Below are positions 1-8,900 of a DNA stretch of 64,000 nt, piece by piece. Under the pieces are notes generated by a model. That model saw only the letters and a program-made list of their open reading frames with translations. It was not told the origin of the DNA and made no database searches. The DNA is from Barrientosiimonas humi. GTDB taxonomy: Bacteria > Actinomycetota > Actinomycetes > Actinomycetales > Dermatophilaceae. The position numbers and the translations under genes were made by a program. Location: NCBI RefSeq assembly GCF_006716095.1, contig NZ_VFOK01000001.1, forward strand, positions 186,001-250,000, in the 5' to 3' direction. Each line of letters starts with the position of its first letter. Position 1 is the stretch's first letter.

Positions 1-2
1 GC

Positions 3-509
3 ACCAGCTCGGTGCCGTTCCGCGACCGCGGTGCCCGGGTCGTACCCGCCGACTTCTCGCTCGGCATGCTGCGCCAGGGCAAGAAGCAGCAGCCGACGCT
101 CGCGTTCACCGCCGCCGACGCGATGCAGCTGCCGTTCGCCGACAACTCCTTCGACGCGGTGACGATGTCGTTCGGGCTGCGCAACGTCGTCGACCCCGAG
201 GGCGCGCTGCGCGAGTTCCTGCGCGTCACCCGCCCGGGCGGCACGGTGGTGATCTGCGAGTTCTCGACGCCGACCAACCCGGCCTTCCGCAAGGTCTACT
301 CCGAGTACCTCATGGCCGCCCTCCCGCGCATCGCGCGCCGCGTGGGCTCCAACGCCGAGTCGTACGTCTATCTCGCCGAGTCGATCAGCTCCTGGCCCGA
401 CCAGGCCGGCCTCGCCGACGTCCTGCGCGCCGCCGGCTGGACCACCCCGCAGTGGCGCGACCTCAGCGGCGGCATCGTCGCCCTCCACCGCGCTACCAAG
501 CGCCCCTGA
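3..509 (+). CDS. menG: Demethylmenaquinone methyltransferase (MenG/UbiE family), 5' end outside the window
   Basis: SAM-dependent C-methylation of demethylmenaquinone, the last step in menaquinone synthesis. The reading frame is open to the left edge, so the N-terminus and most of the SAM-binding glycine motif are missing. What remains shows the family pattern: an acidic loop entering [16 protein letters not shown], the UbiE/MenG signature [19 protein letters not shown] and the late [14 protein letters not shown] segment. The stop is at 507-509. The menJ-like gene, nuo operon and polyprenyl synthase downstream all concern menaquinone, which favours MenG over a ubiquinone role. Family assignment is secure; substrate is inferred from context. 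Confidence 0.93.
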   Translation, partial: TSSVPFRDRGARVVPADFSLGMLRQGKKQQPTLAFTAADAMQLPFADNSFDAVTMSFGLRNVVDPEGALREFLRVTRPGGTVVICEFSTPTNPAFRKVYSEYLMAALPRIARRVGSNAESYVYLAESISSWPDQAGLADVLRAAGWTTPQWRDLSGGIVALHRATKRP

Positions 510-511
510 CC

Positions 512-693
512 CACAACCCCCGATATCGGCCGCAGCTGCGGGTTTCGGCGCCGCTGGGACGTCACAACCCCCGATGTCGGCCGCAGTTGCGGGTTGCGGC
601 GCCGCTGGGACGTCACAACCCCCGATATCGGCCGCAGTTGCAGGTTGCGGAGCCGCTGAGACGTCACAACCTCCGGTATCGGGGGATCGGTGC
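512..693 (+). repeat. 51-bp tandem repeat array, 4 copies (array 1)
   Basis: Units begin at 512, 563, 614 and 665, an exact 51-bp period. Each has a core of about 28 bp starting ACGTCACAACCCCCGATATC and ending GGCCGCAG, with the palindrome CCGATATCGG at 520 and 622 and one-base variants at 571 and 673. A 23-bp filler rich in TTGCGGGTTGCGGCGCCGC follows and is nearly the same between units. The array runs from the menG stop to the stop codon of the minus-strand DUF559 gene. Array 2 at 1729-1897 is the same core in opposite orientation with a different filler. Confidence 0.9.
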
Positions 694-1632
694 TCAGTAG
701 TCGCGGAAGTACCGGGCGAAATCCGGCCGAGGCGTCAGCTGCCCTCGCCACCCGCGGCTGCGCAGTGCGTCGTGAACACGGCGAACCGTGCGCGACGGCT
801 GGCGGTAGACGTCCTCCTTGAGGAAGACCGTGCTGAGCCACCCGTCGGTCGCGACGACCTCCCTCCGCTGCAGGTCCTTGCCCCACTGCTCGTCACTCGC
901 CCGATGGCCTGCGCCGTCGTACTCGGCCGCGAGCAGGTACTCGCGGTAGCCCAGGTCGAAGCGGAAGAGCAGGATGCCCGACTCGTCGCGCACCTCGAGC
1001 TGGACCGTCGGCTCGGGCAGCCCGCCGAACACCAGGATCAACCGCAGGCGAGATTCCGGCCGCGAGTCGACTCCGGCCCGCACGAGGGCGGCAGCCTCTC
1101 GAGCCTGCACCGCTCCGTCCCCGCGGAAGGTGCTGCACAGCTCGCGCAACGACTCGGGAGTCGCCCAGCCCATGCGTACGATCGAGTCGCCCAGCGTCAC
1201 GAGGGCCACCAGGTCCAGGGTGTCGGCGAGCTCGAGGAACACCGTGGTCGGCGCAGACAGCGGCAGCCCGTCGCGGATCCAGACGGCGTCTTCGGCGCGA
1301 CCCTCGCCATGCGACTGGCACTGGTGGGCGCGGACCCCTTGCCGGTTCGTCCGGTGCGGCGCCGCGCGGCACACGTGCACCTCCGGATGAGGGTCGACCC
1401 ACAGCCCCAGCAGCTCCGCCGCGGTGTGGTGACTGATGTGGGCATCGTCGGGCAGGCACAGCAGCGCGGCGCGGCACCGCACTTTCAGGTCCACGGTGAC
1501 GTCTGCTCCGATGAACACGCCGCGGTGCAGACGCCGAATATCGCGCGACCGCAGACGGCTCATCGGCATGCCGCCGGCTCTGGCGGTCGCCGTGGTGAAC
1601 GGCTGTGAGGTGTCGAACGTGTCGCCCGTCAT
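694..1632 (-). CDS. AbiEi/DUF559-type protein with a PD-(D/E)XK-like C-terminal domain
   Basis: 312 residues. The N-terminal ~60 residues (PFTTATARAGG, then SRLRSRDIRRLHRGVFIG) resemble the winged-helix AbiEi-type antitoxin N-terminal domain. The C-terminal third (a glutamate before RLRLILVFGGLPEP, then FRFDLGYREYLLAAEYDG) has the E ... D ... ExxG layout of DUF559/Vsr-like restriction-fold proteins. Such proteins are common single genes in actinobacteria and their function is unknown. No partner toxin is adjacent. The gene sits alone between menG and the menJ-like gene on the opposite strand, bracketed by inverted 51-bp repeat arrays, so it looks like a cassette inserted into a menaquinone/complex I block. 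Start is the ATG at 1630-1632. Nuclease activity is inferred from the fold only. Confidence 0.75.
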   Translation of the reverse strand: MTGDTFDTSQPFTTATARAGGMPMSRLRSRDIRRLHRGVFIGADVTVDLKVRCRAALLCLPDDAHISHHTAAELLGLWVDPHPEVHVCRAAPHRTNRQGVRAHQCQSHGEGRAEDAVWIRDGLPLSAPTTVFLELADTLDLVALVTLGDSIVRMGWATPESLRELCSTFRGDGAVQAREAAALVRAGVDSRPESRLRLILVFGGLPEPTVQLEVRDESGILLFRFDLGYREYLLAAEYDGAGHRASDEQWGKDLQRREVVATDGWLSTVFLKEDVYRQPSRTVRRVHDALRSRGWRGQLTPRPDFARYFRDY

Positions 1633-1728
1633 GCAAGCAGCGTGGGATCGAGGCCTGTGCCGGCCAACCTCCGCGTCCGCACCTGTGGAACACCCGCCGC
1701 GCCCGCGCGCGCATGTGGATGACGTAGA

Positions 1729-1897
1729 TCGGCCGATATCGGGGGTTGTGACGTGCCGGGGCCTCGGGGGCCTGCACCTGCGGCCGATATCGGGGGTTGT
1801 GACGTGCCGGGGCCTCGGGGGCCTGCACCTGCGGCCGATATCGGGGGTTGTGACGTGCCGGGGCCTCGGGGGCCTGCACCTGCGGCCGATATCGGGG
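1729..1897 (-). repeat. 51-bp tandem repeat array, 4 palindrome copies (array 2, inverted relative to array 1)
   Basis: The palindrome CCGATATCGG recurs at 1733, 1784, 1835 and 1886, exactly 51 bp apart. Read on the minus strand each unit has the array 1 core (ACGTCACAACCCCCGATATC then GGCCGCAG), but the 23-bp filler is different (GTGCAGGCCCCCGAGGCCCC) and identical between units. The array lies in the 399-bp gap between the DUF559 gene start and the menJ-like gene. The rest of that gap holds no gene that I can support. Confidence 0.9.
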
Positions 1898-1944
1898 CTT
1901 ACCGCCCGCCGTACGCCCTCCGCACCTCACGCAGGCCGGCAGGG

Positions 1945-1958
1945 TAAGGGTTTCCTTA
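1945..1958. promoter_or_regulatory. Short inverted repeat upstream of the menJ-like gene
   Basis: TAAGG GTTT CCTTA, a 5-4-5 inverted repeat 74 bp before the GTG start at 2032. A possible -10 hexamer (TAGACT) lies at about 1985. The location suits an operator, but the spacing does not match a standard 19-bp DtxR/IdeR iron box, so no regulator is proposed. Confidence 0.25.
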
Positions 1959-2031
1959 GTAGGGCCGCAGGAGCTGGCGGTCCTAGACTCGTCGAGTTCG
2001 TGAAAGCAGTCACAAGCGCGAGGAAGTAGTC

Positions 2032-3339
2032 GTGCCAGAGGCCACCGGAGCCACCCCCGACCACCAGGCCGATGTCATCGTCGTCGGCGCAGGTCCGGGC
2101 GGCTCGGCCGCAGCGGCCTACCTGGCGATGGCAGGTCTGGACGTCCTGCTGCTGGAGAAGACCAGCTTCCCGCGCGAGAAGGTCTGCGGCGACGGTCTCA
2201 CCCCGCGCGCGGTCAAGGAGCTGATCACCCTCGGCGTCCCGACGCCCGAGGACGACGGCTGGATCCGCAACAAGGGGCTGCGCATCATCGGCGGCGGCAT
2301 GCGGCTGCAGCTGGACTGGCCCGACCTCACCAGCTTCCCGCCCTACGGCCTGGTGCGCACCCGGCAGGACTTCGACGACATCCTCGCCAAGCACGCCGTC
2401 AAGCACGGCGCCCGGCTGCGCGAGCGCACCAACGTCACCGGCGCGACCCGCGACGCCCAGGGGCGCATCACCGGCGTGACCGCCAAGGACGTCGACGAGA
2501 ACGGCCGCGCCACCGGCACCACGAGCACGTTCTCGGCGCCGCTGGTCATCGCCGCCGACGGCAACTCCTCGCGGTTGTCGCTCGCGATGGGCCGCGAGAA
2601 GCGCGAGGACCGCCCGATGGGCGTGGCCGTGCGCACGTACTACACCAGCCCCCGGCACGACGACGACTACCTCGAGTCCTGGCTCGAGCTGTGGTCCAAG
2701 GACGACCAGGGCAAGGACGTCCTGCTGCCCGGTTACGGCTGGATCTTCGGTGTCGGCGACGGCACCTCCAACGTCGGCCTGGGCATCCTCAACACCTCCA
2801 GCGCGTTCGGCAAGACCGACTACAAGGAGGTCATGCGGCGCTGGGTCGCGACGATGCCGGACGAGTGGACCTACAACGACCAGACGATGGTCGGCACCAT
2901 CCGCGGCGCGGCGCTGCCGATGGGCTTCAACCGCCAGCCGCACTACGCCGACGGCCTGCTGCTCGTCGGCGACTCCGGCGGCATGGTGAACCCGTTCAAC
3001 GGCGAGGGCATCGCGTACGCCATGGAGTCGGGCCGGCTCGCCGCCGAGGTCGCGGCGCAGGCGTTCGCCCGCGGCGACGACGCCGGGCGCGAGCGCGTGC
3101 TGCTCGGCTACAACGGCGTGATGAAGGACGCCCTGGGCGGCTACTTCACGCTCGGCCGCGGCTTCGCCAAGGTCATCGGCAACCCTGACGTCATGCGCCT
3201 CGCGGTGAAGTACGGCCTGCCGCGCGAGACGATGATGCGTTACCTGCTCAAGGTGATGGCCAACCTGTCCGAGCCGCACGGCGGTTCGGCCGGGGACCGC
3301 CTGCTCAACGCGATGTCCCGGATCACCCCCGCGGCGTGA
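2032..3339 (+). CDS. Geranylgeranyl reductase family flavoprotein, probable menaquinone reductase MenJ
   Basis: 435 residues. An N-terminal FAD-binding Rossmann motif (DVIVVGAGPGGSAAAAYLAM, about residues 14-33) ends in the acidic LLLEK. The family segment PREKVCGDGLTPRAV follows, and a second flavin motif, GLLLVGDSGGMVNPFNGEGI, lies near residue 310. These are hallmarks of the geranylgeranyl reductase group, which includes mycobacterial MenJ, the enzyme that saturates one isoprenyl unit of menaquinone. In Mycobacterium tuberculosis menJ lies near a menG-type methyltransferase and grcC1; here the equivalent genes bracket the nuo operon, supporting the same role. The GTG start is preceded by GAGGAAG. 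An archaeal-lipid or chlorophyll-type role is unlikely in this context. Confidence 0.88.
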   Translation: MPEATGATPDHQADVIVVGAGPGGSAAAAYLAMAGLDVLLLEKTSFPREKVCGDGLTPRAVKELITLGVPTPEDDGWIRNKGLRIIGGGMRLQLDWPDLTSFPPYGLVRTRQDFDDILAKHAVKHGARLRERTNVTGATRDAQGRITGVTAKDVDENGRATGTTSTFSAPLVIAADGNSSRLSLAMGREKREDRPMGVAVRTYYTSPRHDDDYLESWLELWSKDDQGKDVLLPGYGWIFGVGDGTSNVGLGILNTSSAFGKTDYKEVMRRWVATMPDEWTYNDQTMVGTIRGAALPMGFNRQPHYADGLLLVGDSGGMVNPFNGEGIAYAMESGRLAAEVAAQAFARGDDAGRERVLLGYNGVMKDALGGYFTLGRGFAKVIGNPDVMRLAVKYGLPRETMMRYLLKVMANLSEPHGGSAGDRLLNAMSRITPAA

Positions 3340-3409
3340 ACCACCCGGTGTACACCGTGAATACGATGGACCAGCGCCACGCCCGCGGCGCACGGAAGGA
3401 GCCAGCAGC

Positions 3410-3784
3410 GTGAATGGGCTGACCAACTACTCCTACCTCCCGCTGCTGTTCTTCGCGGGGATCGGTGCGTTCTTCGCGGTCTTCTCGGTCGTCGCCGGGG
3501 CGCTCGCCGGCCCCAAGCGCTACAACCGCGCCAAGGTCGAGGCGTACGAGTGCGGCATCCAGCCGAGCCCCCACGCCGAGGGTGGCGGGCGCGTGCCGAT
3601 CAAGTACTACCTGACGGCGATGCTGTTCATCATCTTCGACATCGAGAGCGTGTTCCTCTACCCGTTCGCGGTCGCGTTCGACCAGCTGGGGCTGTTCGCG
3701 CTGATCGAGATGGTGCTGTTCATCACGACCGTGTTCGTCGCCTACGCCTACGTCTGGCGGCGCGGCGGCCTGGAGTGGGACTAG
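3410..3784 (+). CDS. nuoA: NADH-quinone oxidoreductase subunit A
   Basis: 124 residues, three predicted membrane helices. Membrane-arm subunit of complex I. The conserved loop [17 protein letters not shown] (about residues 43-59) and the acidic [13 protein letters not shown] helix are diagnostic. The GTG start has a strong GGAAGGAG site upstream. First gene of a 14-gene operon; a possible -10 (TACGAT) lies about 45 bp upstream of the start, near a GTGTACAC palindrome. Confidence 0.96.
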   Translation: MNGLTNYSYLPLLFFAGIGAFFAVFSVVAGALAGPKRYNRAKVEAYECGIQPSPHAEGGGRVPIKYYLTAMLFIIFDIESVFLYPFAVAFDQLGLFALIEMVLFITTVFVAYAYVWRRGGLEWD

Positions 3785-3809
3785 TCCCCCCAGGGAGAAG
3801 GAGCGAGAC

Positions 3810-4360
<551 letters not shown>

Positions 4361-4364
<4 letters not shown>

Positions 4365-5299
4365 CCGACGACAACGGCGCCAAGCCCGACAAGAACCCGG
4401 CCGACCAGCCCGTCGACGCCAACGCCGGCAACAACACGGCCGACAAGCCCGCCGACAGCAACAACGCGGACAAGAGCAACGCCGACAAGCGCAACGCCGC
4501 CGACAAGACCGGCGACAAGCCCACGCTCGGCCCGCCGACCACCGGTCCGGTCACCGAGCCGCCGACCGACCCCAAGCCGCTCACCGAGGCCGCCCAGGAG
4601 GGCGCGGTGCTGCCGTCCGAGCAGCGCCAGCCCGAGCCGGTCGAGATCGCCCGCCGCAAGGGCATGTTCGGCTCCTCGCTCGGCAACGACACCAGCGGTT
4701 ACGGCGGCCTCGAGCGGCCGATCATCTTCCCGGGGGCGACCCCGCGCCCGTACGGCGGCTGGTTCGACCAGCTCGCCGACGGCCTCGAGGCGGCGCTGCC
4801 CGCCGTCGGCACCGGCTTCGGCGACGCCGTCGAGCGGGTCGTCATCGACCACGGCGAGATGACGCTGTACGTCCGTCGCGAGCTGCTCGTGCCCGTCGCC
4901 CGCGCGCTGCGCGACGACCCGGCCCTGCGCTTCGAGATGTGCACCGGCGTCTCCGGCGTGCACTACCCGCAGGAGTCGCGTCGCGAGCTGCACGCGGTCT
5001 ACCACTTCCTGTCGATCACCCACGGCAGCAAGCGGATCCGCGTCGAGGTGACCTGCCCCGACGACGACCCGCACATCCCCTCGATCGTGGAGGTCTACCC
5101 CTCGGCCGACTGGCACGAGCGCGAGACCTGGGACATGTTCGGCATCCAGTTCGACGGGCACCCGGCGCTGACCCGGATCCTCATGCCCGACGACTGGCCG
5201 GGCCACCCGCAGCGCAAGGACTACCCGCTCGGCGGCATCCCCGTGGAGTACAAGGGCGCCACCGTCCCGCCACCCGACCAGCGGAGGTCGTACAGCTGA
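4361..5299 (+). CDS. nuoC: NADH-quinone oxidoreductase subunit C with a long disordered N-terminus
   Basis: 312 residues from the GTG overlapping the nuoB stop (GTGA). The catalytic-arm 30-kDa domain starts near residue 100 and has the family signature [16 protein letters not shown] and the C-terminal [11 protein letters not shown]. The first ~90 residues are low complexity, built of D, K, N, A and P with repeated ADK units, well beyond the usual length. The frame also stays open upstream inside nuoB, but the overlapping GTG keeps the operon's start-stop pattern. Function of the extension is unknown. Confidence 0.95.
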
Positions 5300-6642
5300 T
5301 GAGCACCACCCAGCACGAGCAGCCGAACGACGTCTACGGCGACGAGCAGGACGCCCCCGTCCTCAACGCCTTCGGCGGCGACTGGGACGACATCGCCGAC
5401 GAGGCGTCCGCCCTCCACGAGGAGCGGATCGTCGTCAACATGGGCCCGCAGCACCCGTCGACCCACGGCGTGCTCCGGCTCATCCTCGAGCTCGACGGCG
5501 AGACCGTCACCGAGGCGCGCGCCGGCATCGGCTACCTGCACACCGGCATCGAGAAGAACATGGAGTTCCGCACCTGGGTGCAGGGCGTCACGTTCTGCAC
5601 CCGGATGGACTACGTCATGCCGCTGTTCAACGAGGCGGCCTACTGCATGGCGGTCGAGAAGCTGCTCGACATCACCGACCAGGTGCCCGAGCGGGCGCAG
5701 ACGATCCGGGTGCTCATGATGGAGCTCAACCGGATCACCTCCCACCTGGTGGCGCTGGCGACCGGCGGCATGGAGCTGGGCGCGACCACGGTCATGACGA
5801 TCGGCTTCCGCGAGCGCGAGCGCATCCTGTCCATCTTCGAGATGGTCACCGGGCTGCGCATGAACAACGCCTACATCCGCCCCGGCGGCGTCGCCCAGGA
5901 CCTCCCGCCCGGCACGATCGACAAGGTCCGCGAGACCATCCCGGAGCTGCGCCGCGGCATCGGCGAGCTGGAGTCGCTGCTGCTGGAGAACCCGATCCTC
6001 AAGGGCCGCACCGTCGACGTCGGCTACCTCGACCTCGCCGGGTGCATGGCGCTCGGCATGACAGGCCCGATCCTGCGCTCGACCGGCCTGCCGTACGACC
6101 TGCGCAAGGCCGACCCGTACTGCGGCTACGAGACGTACGACTTCGAGGTCGCCACCTGGGACACCTGCGACGCCTACGGCCGGCTGCGGGTGCGCGTCGA
6201 GGAGATGCACCAGTCGCTGCGCATCGTGGAGCAGGCGCTGGAGCGGCTCGAGGCGAACCCCGGCCCGGTCATGGTGGCCGACAAGAAGATCGCCTGGCCG
6301 GCCCAGCTGTCGGTCGGCAGCGACGGTCAGGGCAACAGCCTCGACCACATCCGCGAGATCATGGGTGAGTCGATGGAGTCGCTCATCCACCACTTCAAGC
6401 TGGTGACCGAGGGGTTCCGCGTCCCGCCGGGGCAGGCGTACGTCGGGATCGAGAGCCCCAAGGGCGAGATCGGGTGCCACGTGGTGTCCGACGGCGGCAC
6501 GCGCCCCTACCGCGCGCACTTCCGCGATCCCAGCTTCAACAACCTGCAGGGCACGGCGGCGATGTCCGAGGGCGGCGCGGTCGCCGACGTCATCGTGGCC
6601 GTGGCCTCGATCGACCCCGTGATGGGTGGTGTCGACCGTTGA
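5299..6642 (+). CDS. nuoD: NADH-quinone oxidoreductase subunit D (quinone site)
   Basis: 447 residues. 49-kDa subunit, which with NuoB forms the quinone-reducing chamber. The ATG overlaps the nuoC stop (TGATG). Typical motifs are [20 protein letters not shown] near residue 50, [25 protein letters not shown] and the C-terminal SFNNLQGT, with the final VDR. The first ~45 residues are a variable acidic leader ahead of the conserved domain. Translation coupling to nuoC is likely. Confidence 0.97.
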   Translation: MSTTQHEQPNDVYGDEQDAPVLNAFGGDWDDIADEASALHEERIVVNMGPQHPSTHGVLRLILELDGETVTEARAGIGYLHTGIEKNMEFRTWVQGVTFCTRMDYVMPLFNEAAYCMAVEKLLDITDQVPERAQTIRVLMMELNRITSHLVALATGGMELGATTVMTIGFRERERILSIFEMVTGLRMNNAYIRPGGVAQDLPPGTIDKVRETIPELRRGIGELESLLLENPILKGRTVDVGYLDLAGCMALGMTGPILRSTGLPYDLRKADPYCGYETYDFEVATWDTCDAYGRLRVRVEEMHQSLRIVEQALERLEANPGPVMVADKKIAWPAQLSVGSDGQGNSLDHIREIMGESMESLIHHFKLVTEGFRVPPGQAYVGIESPKGEIGCHVVSDGGTRPYRAHFRDPSFNNLQGTAAMSEGGAVADVIVAVASIDPVMGGVDR

Positions 6643-6675
6643 GCCACGACGGACTGCGCCAGGAAGGCCCGTGTC

Positions 6676-7566
6676 ATGACTGATATCGACGCGCACAGCG
6701 ACCCGCTGCACCAGCTGACGCCGCTGCAGGCCAGCGACGAGCCGTACGACGAGCAGACCCTGGCCGACCTGCGCGAGGACGCGGCCGAGGTCATCGCCCG
6801 CTACCCGCAGAAGCGGTCGGCGCTGCTGCCGCTGCTGCACCTGATCCAGAGCGTCGACGGCTTCGTCACCGGCCGCGGCGTGCGGTTCTGCGCCGAGCAG
6901 CTGGACCTGTCCGAGGCGGAGGTCTCGGGCGTCGCGACGTTCTACACCCAGTACAAGCGCCACCCCAACGGCGACTACACCGTCGGCGTGTGCACCAACA
7001 CGCTGTGCGCGGTGATGGGCGGCGACCTCATCTGGGAGACGGTCTCGGAGCACCTCGGCGTCGAGCACGACGAGACGACCCCCGACGGCAAGATCACCCT
7101 CGAGCGCATCGAGTGCAACGCCGCGTGCGACTTCGCCCCGGTGGTCATGGCCAACTGGGAGTTCTTCGACAACCAGACCCCCGAGTCGACGGTGCGCCTG
7201 GTCGACGACCTGCGCGCCGGGCGCGACGTGCGTCCGACCCGCGGCCCCGGCAAGGTCTGCACCTTCAAGCAGGTCTCGCGGGTGCTCGCCGGCTTCCCCG
7301 ACGGCCTCGCCGACGAGGGCGTGGGCGCCGGAGCCGCCTCGCTCGAAGGGTTGCGCCTGGCCAAGGAGGCCGGCGTCGACACCAGCTCCGACGCCAGCGC
7401 GGCCGAGGCGAGCCAGGGCGACACCGAGCGCTCGGTCGCCGCCGACGACGCCGCCACGCCCGCGACGCCGCCCGTCACCGGCTCCACCGACACCCCCGCC
7501 AACGCTCCGGACGCCGACCCGCAGCCGCAGTCGCACACGCCCGCGAAGGAGGACGAGCAGTCATGA
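6676..7566 (+). CDS. nuoE: NADH-quinone oxidoreductase subunit E with C-terminal extension
   Basis: 296 residues. Thioredoxin-like [2Fe-2S] subunit (cluster N1a) of the NADH-oxidising module. Ligands are the cysteines in GVCTNTLCAVMGG and IECNAACDFAP. The core ends near residue 200; the rest is an Ala/Asp/Thr/Pro-rich tail with no predicted fold, whereas most NuoE proteins are about 160-200 residues. The stop overlaps the nuoF ATG. Confidence 0.95.
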   Translation: MTDIDAHSDPLHQLTPLQASDEPYDEQTLADLREDAAEVIARYPQKRSALLPLLHLIQSVDGFVTGRGVRFCAEQLDLSEAEVSGVATFYTQYKRHPNGDYTVGVCTNTLCAVMGGDLIWETVSEHLGVEHDETTPDGKITLERIECNAACDFAPVVMANWEFFDNQTPESTVRLVDDLRAGRDVRPTRGPGKVCTFKQVSRVLAGFPDGLADEGVGAGAASLEGLRLAKEAGVDTSSDASAAEASQGDTERSVAADDAATPATPPVTGSTDTPANAPDADPQPQSHTPAKEDEQS

Positions 7567-8900
7567 GCAGTGCCGCCGAGAAGCTCACTCCGATCCTCAC
7601 CAAGTTCTGGGACGACCCGCAGTCCTGGACCCTCGCGACGTACGAACGCCACGAGGGCTACCAGGCGCTGAGCAAGGCCCTGGCCATGACGCCCGAGGAC
7701 CTCGTGCAGATGTCCAAGGACTCCGGCCTCCGCGGTCGCGGCGGCGCCGGCTTCCCGACCGGCATGAAGTGGGGCTTCCTGCCGCCGCCGGACGGCGGGC
7801 CGCGCTACCTCGTGGTCAACGCCGACGAGTCCGAGCCGGGCACCTGCAAGGACATCCCGCTGATGATGGCGGCGCCGCAGTTCCTCATCGAGGGCGTGGC
7901 GATCACCTCCTACGCCATCGGCTGCAACCACGCCTTCATCTACGTGCGCGGCGAGGTCGCCCACGTCTACCGCCGCCTGCTGCGCGCGGTCGAGGAGGCG
8001 TACGCCGCCGGTCACCTCGGCACGAACATCCACGGCAGCGGCTTCGACCTGGACATCACCGTCCACGCCGGCGCCGGCGCCTACATCTGCGGCGAGGAGA
8101 CCGCGCTGCTGGACAGCCTCGAGGGCCGTCGCGGCCAGCCGCGCCTGAAGCCGCCGTTCCCCGCGGTGGCCGGCCTGTACGCCCGCCCCACCGTGGTCAA
8201 CAACGTGGAGAGCATCGCGTCGATCCCGCCGATCGTGCTGCACGGCGCCGACTGGTTCGGCGGCATGGGCACCGAGAAGTCCAAGGGCTTCGGCATCTTC
8301 AGCCTGTCCGGCCACGTCGAGCGCCCGGGGCAGTACGAAGCCCCGCTCGGCATCACGCTGCGCGAGCTGGTGGACCTGGCCGGCGGCATCCGCAAGGGCC
8401 ACCGGCTGAAGTTCTGGACGCCGGGCGGCAGCTCGACGCCGATCTTCACCGACGAGCACTGGGACGTGCCGCTGGACTTCGAGTCGGTCGCCGCGGCCGG
8501 GTCGATGCTCGGCACCCGCGCGCTGCAGATCTTCGACGAGACGGTGTCGGTCGTGCGCGCGGTGTCGCGCTGGATCGACTTCTACGCCCACGAGTCCTGC
8601 GGCAAGTGCACCCCGTGCCGCGAGGGCACCTTCTGGCTCAAGCAGATCCTGACCCGCCTCGAGCACGGCCAGGGCACCCAGGACGACATCGACAAGCTCG
8701 TCGACGTCTGTGACAACATCCTCGGTCGCAGCTTCTGCGCGCTGGGCGACGGCGCGACCTCGCCCGTCACCTCGGCCGTGCAGTACTTCCGCGACGAGTT
8801 CGAGGCCGGTATGACCACGCCCTGGTGGGAGCTGTTCCCGCCGGAGCGCTCGGTGCTGTTCCCGACGGCCGCACCGGCGAAGGAGAACGTCAGCGCATGA
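7563..8900 (+). CDS. nuoF: NADH-quinone oxidoreductase subunit F (NADH and FMN site)
   Basis: 445 residues. Binds NADH and FMN and holds cluster N3. Motifs in order: [18 protein letters not shown] (FMN/NADH), [29 protein letters not shown] and the [4Fe-4S] segment [13 protein letters not shown] with a later cysteine in RSFCALGDG. The ATG overlaps the nuoE stop as ATGA. Length is normal for the family. Confidence 0.97.
   Translation: MSSAAEKLTPILTKFWDDPQSWTLATYERHEGYQALSKALAMTPEDLVQMSKDSGLRGRGGAGFPTGMKWGFLPPPDGGPRYLVVNADESEPGTCKDIPLMMAAPQFLIEGVAITSYAIGCNHAFIYVRGEVAHVYRRLLRAVEEAYAAGHLGTNIHGSGFDLDITVHAGAGAYICGEETALLDSLEGRRGQPRLKPPFPAVAGLYARPTVVNNVESIASIPPIVLHGADWFGGMGTEKSKGFGIFSLSGHVERPGQYEAPLGITLRELVDLAGGIRKGHRLKFWTPGGSSTPIFTDEHWDVPLDFESVAAAGSMLGTRALQIFDETVSVVRAVSRWIDFYAHESCGKCTPCREGTFWLKQILTRLEHGQGTQDDIDKLVDVCDNILGRSFCALGDGATSPVTSAVQYFRDEFEAGMTTPWWELFPPERSVLFPTAAPAKENVSA

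Noticed and set aside
512..1897. CRISPR-like geometry of 28-bp core plus 23-bp filler
   Set aside because: Fillers are the same within each array rather than unique spacers, the arrays have only four units, and no cas gene is present.
893..1930. Second minus-strand frame across the DUF559 gene and array 2
   Set aside because: Its apparent repeats are translations of the 51-bp array, and the rest is Arg/Pro-rich with no domain; the 312-residue frame has the family motifs.
1940..1962. DtxR/IdeR iron box before the menJ-like gene
   Set aside because: The dyad is too short and its spacing does not match the 19-bp iron-box consensus.
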